The position numbers and the translations under genes were made by a program. From the NCBI GenBank assembly GCA_029641185.1, contig JAPWGK010000001.1:2616501-2680500 (forward strand): a DNA stretch of 64,000 nucleotides. Reading direction: 5' to 3'. Below the pieces are notes generated by a model. That model worked only from the letters and a program-made list of their open reading frames with translations, was not told the origin of the DNA and did not search any database. Shown here one piece after another: positions 58,901 through 64,000 of the stretch; position 1 is the stretch's first letter; the number at the start of each line of letters is the position of its first letter. Source of the stretch: Pseudofabraea citricarpa (taxonomy: Eukaryota; Ascomycota; Leotiomycetes; Helotiales; Dermateaceae).

Positions 58901-61073
58901 ATCGCCTTCGCCTTCGCCCCTGCTGTACGACTCGGACTGTGTAAGTGCCAAAGTCAGTTCGAACACAGCCTCCTCTATTGACACATCCACCTACACCTAC
59001 CTACCTAGGTACACTTGCATTGTCATGTACACAGATCATGACTGAAGACCCTGATTCTTTTAGCCTCGTAGCTAAGTCTTCACTTTCCCCGGCATGTGTA
59101 GCCACTAGCCACTCCAGCGAGCTGACTGCCATGGTCGCAGGCCGAGCGAGTAGTGTCTACGCCGCTGATCTGTCAGTGCTTCTAGAAAATAAACGCCGTC
59201 CGGATCCTCACACAGCGCTGTTGCTATTGCTTTGCTGTGATTCCCTTCCCGTGGAGCCGCTCGGCGCTCTCTGCCTAGCTGGCTGCCACCATAGCATTCA
59301 GATTCTCGGTGCGAGGGTCGCTGGTGCTGGTGCTGGTACTGTACTGGCGCTGGCGCGGGTACATGCTCCAGGACACGGTCGACCTTGGTACGGTACAATG
59401 GTACCGCACTACCTAAGTCCCAATACCGGATTACTATACATCTCACTTCCTCACGGAGGTACCGCTACTGTACTCTACGCACGCGACTGCCTCATTCCGT
59501 AGCCCTATGTGCTGGGGCCGCCCCCTTTCCAAACCTTCCAAGCAGAACCGTCGCCACGGAGAGGGTAACGATACTTGTTCTCCGGCTCCGTACGAGTAGC
59601 TCGTCGACTTCGAGGCGCTGCCAATGGGCGAGGGATTGGGGGCTGGCGAATGTGGCGACAGGTGACGGGTGAAGAGAAGGACTCGCTCGGCCGAGATCAG
59701 TCGACTCTCCCGTACTTTGTGTGTGCACGGCGGGATTTAAGCTTTCGCTGGAGGCTGGACCCCTACTGCACATCTCCCGCTCTCTCGAGAAACAAAAAAA
59801 AAAAAGAAAACATGACGTCGGCATCTCATGCCTCGAGCCTCGAGCCTCGCTCATCCTGCTGCTTCTGGTTTCCTGGCTCCCTGCGGCCCTTGCGCCTTGC
59901 GCCTTGCGGGCACGAGAATTGAGACTTGTCGATCTTGCAGTGCCGTCTTCCCGAGTCACTTGGCCTCTTTCTCTCGTGGTCCTTGCTTGCTCTCCCGCCG
60001 TGCTACTGCCTGCGCTGCACTGCACTGCACTGACCGAGAAGGGTACTTCACCCAGCAGCCAGGGAGATCTTCGTGGGACAAGGTTACCCCGAGCCGTGTG
60101 TATACTGTACCATGGGCAACTAAAAAATCACCTAGTCGGCATGGCTGAATACGACATATGCACGGATGGGAGGGAGGAGAAAGCACAACAAAGTACACCA
60201 CTCCCACCAACACCACCACCCGGTGCTGGGAGGGACACTAAGGCTGACCTCTCTTGGCCATGTCTCTCCTCCGGGACTATGCGACTCTGCGACGGGGATG
60301 GGGAAAGTTGACGCGAGCAAGTTTTCCCCTGAATTATCCTGCTCCGGCATAGCTTGGTGGACCGTTCAGAACTGCGGTACCGGCTGGCGTTTTTTCTTTT
60401 TTGCGTCCACCACAGGACACGGCGCTACACCACTGTCACGATTGTTGAAGATTTTGCTCCATCGCTCGACGGGCTAATCTCATCGAGGGCATGTTTTCCC
60501 TCGACGGCCGATTAATGAACGGTGATGCCTGGTGTGGCTTTGGTAGCAATGTTTCATCATGTCCCTTCACCTCAGGATTTGCAGACAATTCCCTCTCGCT
60601 TGATCGCTCGCTTATTGGAGAGCGTCTGTAATTTTATTCTCCTCTCTGGCTTTTTTTTTTTTTTTGTTTACTCTACCCCAGTTCAATTCCACACAGCACG
60701 TCCATGCTTTTCAGACTCTAGGGAAATGACTCTGTTCTATTTCCTTGTCTGGGTTGCTGTCCTGCGAGGAAGAAATGTCTTAGATTGGGACAGGGCCTCA
60801 ACGGCTACGTAATGGCCAGCTCTAGTTTCTCTGTCGATGCATGCTTTGACCCTCGACACTCAGATCTCGAAGTGCAAGTCCAGAACCACCATTTTTTTTC
60901 TTCTTCTCCAAATCCGGCTGCTTATCAGAAGATCACCGCCGCGGGAGAGCAGATGCAAAATAGCTGAATACTGCAGCATGTATTGTAAAGCATGTACGGC
61001 ACGGACAAACTCGTGCTTGCCGGACTGCATGCCTTGCACAATGTGATGTGATGTGCTTAGATAGCTGCTAATT

Positions 61074-61091
61074 ACCTACCTAGAGGTAGGT
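61074..61091. repeat. Inverted repeat ACCTACC-TAGA-GGTAGGT
   Basis: Two 7-bp arms with a 4-bp spacer. Related palindromes occur at 14269-14281 and near 58991-59010. Confidence 0.75.
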
Positions 61092-61428
61092 GAGTTGGAT
61101 TTCAAGTCTATAGATGTTCTCCATAGGGAATCCGGGCCGGGCTATCGTCTCTCTTGTCTCTTCTCGGCGGAAGAGAAAGCATCTCGGATCCGGATATCCA
61201 AGAAGTTGGCGGTGTGTGTTTGCTCTTGATACTTGGGAGTTGTCGTACGGTATTTTGCGCACTTTGTTTTATTTGATCTTGTCTCTCTTCGGTGAATATC
61301 GTGGGTAGGTAGACATAAAAAACTGTGATTTCATTCCAATCCTTTCTTTCTTGTCCTGCTCACCCGTCGTCTGTTCTTTGCCTGATGAAACCAATGCTTC
61401 CTTATGTCTGCATCTCGCGCTCTATAGC

Positions 61429-61495
<67 letters not shown>
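61429..61495 (+). repeat. Compound microsatellite (GT)11-(GA)22
   Basis: The longest pure dinucleotide run in the window: GT units followed directly by GA units. Confidence 0.95.
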
Positions 61496-61496
<1 letters not shown>

Positions 61497-62520
61497 AGCG
61501 CTCTCCACTCCAGAGAACAGGTACAACCATCGGACAAGAGAAATCTCGCTCAAGTACTGGCTTTTTTATTTCCACGCTGGATAAGCAAGTAAGCAAGTCC
61601 GTCATTTTGAGCCAGAGAGGTCTAGTTGAACTTCTTGCCGGTCAGTCTTGGTGTATCCCTCTGATCAATTCAATGGGGTCGACTCGTTCCAGTTACCTGC
61701 CCATTTCCGAAAATCGGAATTGGTACAGCACCTTCTTGGGATCCGGTATACGCGCACGTCTCCCGCACGTCCTCTGCTACATTTCCATTCTCTTTTTCTT
61801 TTTCTTTTCTTTGGGTCTCGGCCTGCGTGCGAGAGAGGGACAGGGCAGAGAGCTGGCTAGTGTCAATCACCGACATGCCATATCCACCCCTGCTGATTTC
61901 CCTCGTCTTGCTTGACGATGTCTCGCTACCCGTACATAGGTATATACCGCTGTGTTATAGGAAGTGCACGTCGTCACTTGCGGTTAGCGGTACAGGCGAA
62001 CATCTTCCTGCTCTACTCTCCTCTACTTTGTCCTGTGTCAGGGACTGAGATATTCCGTTGACAGATTCAGATACAGGTACAGGTACAGGTACTTCTACTT
62101 ATATCTCAAACGGCTATATGCGTTCCGGGTATTAACAAAAGCCCACGGCGATATTATCTATCTCTGTCGTCTTAATCCTTCTATCGCCTCGTCTTGGAAC
62201 TGATCCTGGTAGTGAGTAGCAGTAGAGGAAGGGATCTCCTTAGTAAGGAAGCGAAATATATCGAAAGCTCGAACCGAAGGGAAAAGGTTTGTCTTGACTG
62301 AAAAGTTTTGTATATCGATCGGCATCTTTAGATGGAACGGTCTTGTCAGGTCAGGTCAGATCAGGTCGAGATGGAGAGGGAAGTAGCTAGCTAGTTGCAA
62401 GAGCTCTTGCTTGTTTCGATATCTTTAAATGGATCGTTCGGGTTCTGAGACCTTCTCGCCGAGTCGGTCGCAAGACACACAGCACAGATTGGTCGATGGC
62501 TTGCTTCTGGAAGCGCGCAA

Positions 62521-62567
62521 GAAAACAGCAAACAGCAAACAGCGAACAGCAAACAGCAAACAGCAAG
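62521..62567 (+). repeat. (AAACAGC)6 heptamer repeat
   Basis: Six near-perfect AAACAGC units, one with A to G. It opens frames with an AVCCLLF-type repeated peptide on the minus strand that are not a gene. Confidence 0.9.
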
Positions 62568-64000
62568 CGAGCAGAAGCGGCGTATTGCACAGCAGCACAA
62601 GAGATGGGCCTTCCATCACGCCACGCCTGGGATTGTCGAAAAGCAGAAGGCCGTTTATGACAAGTTCCTCGATGGGGCACCAAGATACACAGGTGGAAAG
62701 CTGGTCGATTCAAGTTGACTTTTTTCTTTTTCTTTTTTCGTCCAGAGGCAGAATGGCCCTTGGCTCTTGGACCGCCACGTCGTTACCAGCTTTTATCTAC
62801 ATAAAGCAGCAGATTCTTGGGTTGTAAAAGCCCCGTCAGAATCAGCGAGTGCAGACAGAGTATGACAAACCTTGGAGGCGGACCAGCGAAGACTCAGTCG
62901 GGTACCTATGCTTCCATCTAAGTTTTTGAGAAGGAAACCGAAATCACCGCACATAGCAGCAGCTCAACTATACAGGTATAGAGACTCCTGACAGCGATGA
63001 TATGCACATCGCATCGTGAGCTCGATGCAACGTAATCTAAACCTAAACCAGACTATGCAGCCCTCCCTCCTGCATCAACGCAAACTCGAAGCTCGAAAGG
63101 AGCAAGAGATATAAATGAGGCCAACGTTGAGCTGCGCTGTGCTGTGGGCGAGCTGTACAGCCTACAAGCCTGGAGATAAATCCCGGTTCATCCCGCAAGG
63201 AAAGGTTATCTGCGTGCGTGCCCGATTGACGCTAGGAATGTGAAATGAAAGACTCGCTAACAGTTTCTTCACATGAATCAAAGACGAAGATTTTTGCAGG
63301 GCTTGAAGAACTTCAGAAGAAGACCACGCCATTCAAGGCCCGCATCACCTGGGGACAAGAGGCGAACATGGATCATGCATTTATACGCCTCTCATGCCTC
63401 GTAAGGATAATTCATGCAAGATTTCTGGGTTCTGTCTGGTGGAAACCTACCTGTTTGTCCTGCCTCGCACCGGATGTTGTCTGCAATAGGCAAATTAGTT
63501 GCCTGAAGTTAAGCTCTGGATCGTGTAGCTATAAGTATATAAATTCATGGCTTCACAGCAAAACTTGATGCTTGCAAAGACTCAGAATATTACAAGGTAA
63601 AATATCGTAACCTTGCTCAAGCTTTCGAGAGACGTGGTAGAATATTACATGCCTTTTAACATACAAAAGAGAAGTGCCGATCATAAAGACGCCAGCTTTT
63701 CTTTACTTGATTTTCTTCAATTTTCAACGAAGGAAGCGCGGTGTTCTATTTGATGATGTGGACGAAATGCTGGGAAAAATGAAAAATCTTTAACCTATAA
63801 ATTCAACTACTTCAGGTAAGTAACCACGAAGATCAGCAAATCAACGGCTTTTACGCATGAAACATAAAATCTAGGCAGCGTTATCTTGCATAGCTGAGAC
63901 GAGTTTCTCTTCAACCGAAGATTTTGATTTGAGAATTCCAAATCTTCCCTCTTTTGCAATGAAGCCTACCGCTAATCCGGGGCTTAGATGAATGAATGTC

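Larger units (their letters stand above)
58901..64000. other. Non-coding region right of the retrotransposon
   Basis: 5.1 kb of normal-GC DNA with no recognisable gene. It holds GTAC motifs (59331-59345, 59386-59410), a TACC-type inverted repeat (61074-61091), T-tracts, a long compound microsatellite (61429-61495) and heptamer repeats (62521-62567). Frames such as 58945-59502 and 61325-61915 lack any domain. The last 400 bp are AT-richer and may approach a gene outside the window. Confidence 0.5.

Noticed and set aside
60640..60700. Possible tRNA or retroposon tail near a T-tract followed by CAGTTCAATTCC
   Set aside because: The B-box-like string is imperfect, no A-box or cloverleaf could be drawn, and T-tracts are common in this region.

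Overview
The window reads as nuclear DNA of a filamentous ascomycete fungus (Pezizomycotina). The support is short introns (about 47-100 nt) with GTANGT donors, CTAAC/CTGAY branch sites and CAG/TAG acceptors, a full set of ascomycete-type orthologues, and an LTR retrotransposon whose interior has been destroyed by C:G to T:A transitions, as repeat-induced point mutation (RIP) does. A Leotiomycete is possible but cannot be shown from the sequence alone.

Positions 1-30478 are a compact, ordinary gene block: the 3' end of an unidentified gene (1-362, +); CTK3, CTD-kinase gamma subunit (1136-1972, -), divergent from PRO3, pyrroline-5-carboxylate reductase (2446-3675, +); HAT1 histone acetyltransferase (3851-5576, -), divergent from a ZIP9/Atx2-type metal transporter (6156-7508, +); a Cdc4/Pop1-type F-box/WD40 SCF receptor (9500-11839, +); PDA1, pyruvate dehydrogenase E1 alpha (12674-14117, +), convergent with mitochondrial ribosomal protein bL12m (14653-15254, -); and the giant AAA+ ribosome-assembly ATPase midasin MDN1/REA1 (15504-30478, +), which shares a 249-bp promoter with bL12m. 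Exon joins were worked out by hand from splice sites, frame and family conservation.

Positions 30479-64000 are very different: 33.5 kb with one recognisable gene, a TALE homeodomain transcription factor (44956-46360, +). The rest is GC-rich, microsatellite-laden non-coding DNA (30479-44955, 46361-49587, 58896-64000) and one 9.3-kb retrotransposon (49588-58895). That element has two 158-bp LTRs (TGT...ACA), a TCGCC target duplication, and an extremely AT-rich interior. Read on the minus strand, the interior still shows degraded Gag zinc-knuckle, reverse transcriptase, RNase H and integrase motifs in Ty3/gypsy order. No tRNA, rRNA, CRISPR array or secondary-metabolite gene was recognised.

I found no clearly new biological system. 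The points most worth a second look are: the almost intact LTRs around a saturated interior; the paired CACGTGAT motifs inside those LTRs; the 2.7 kb beyond integrase in the element; the isolated homeobox gene with a very long upstream region; the abrupt rise in GC in the last 0.5 kb of MDN1 followed by a G-quadruplex-type array; and a perfect palindrome in the bL12m/MDN1 promoter.
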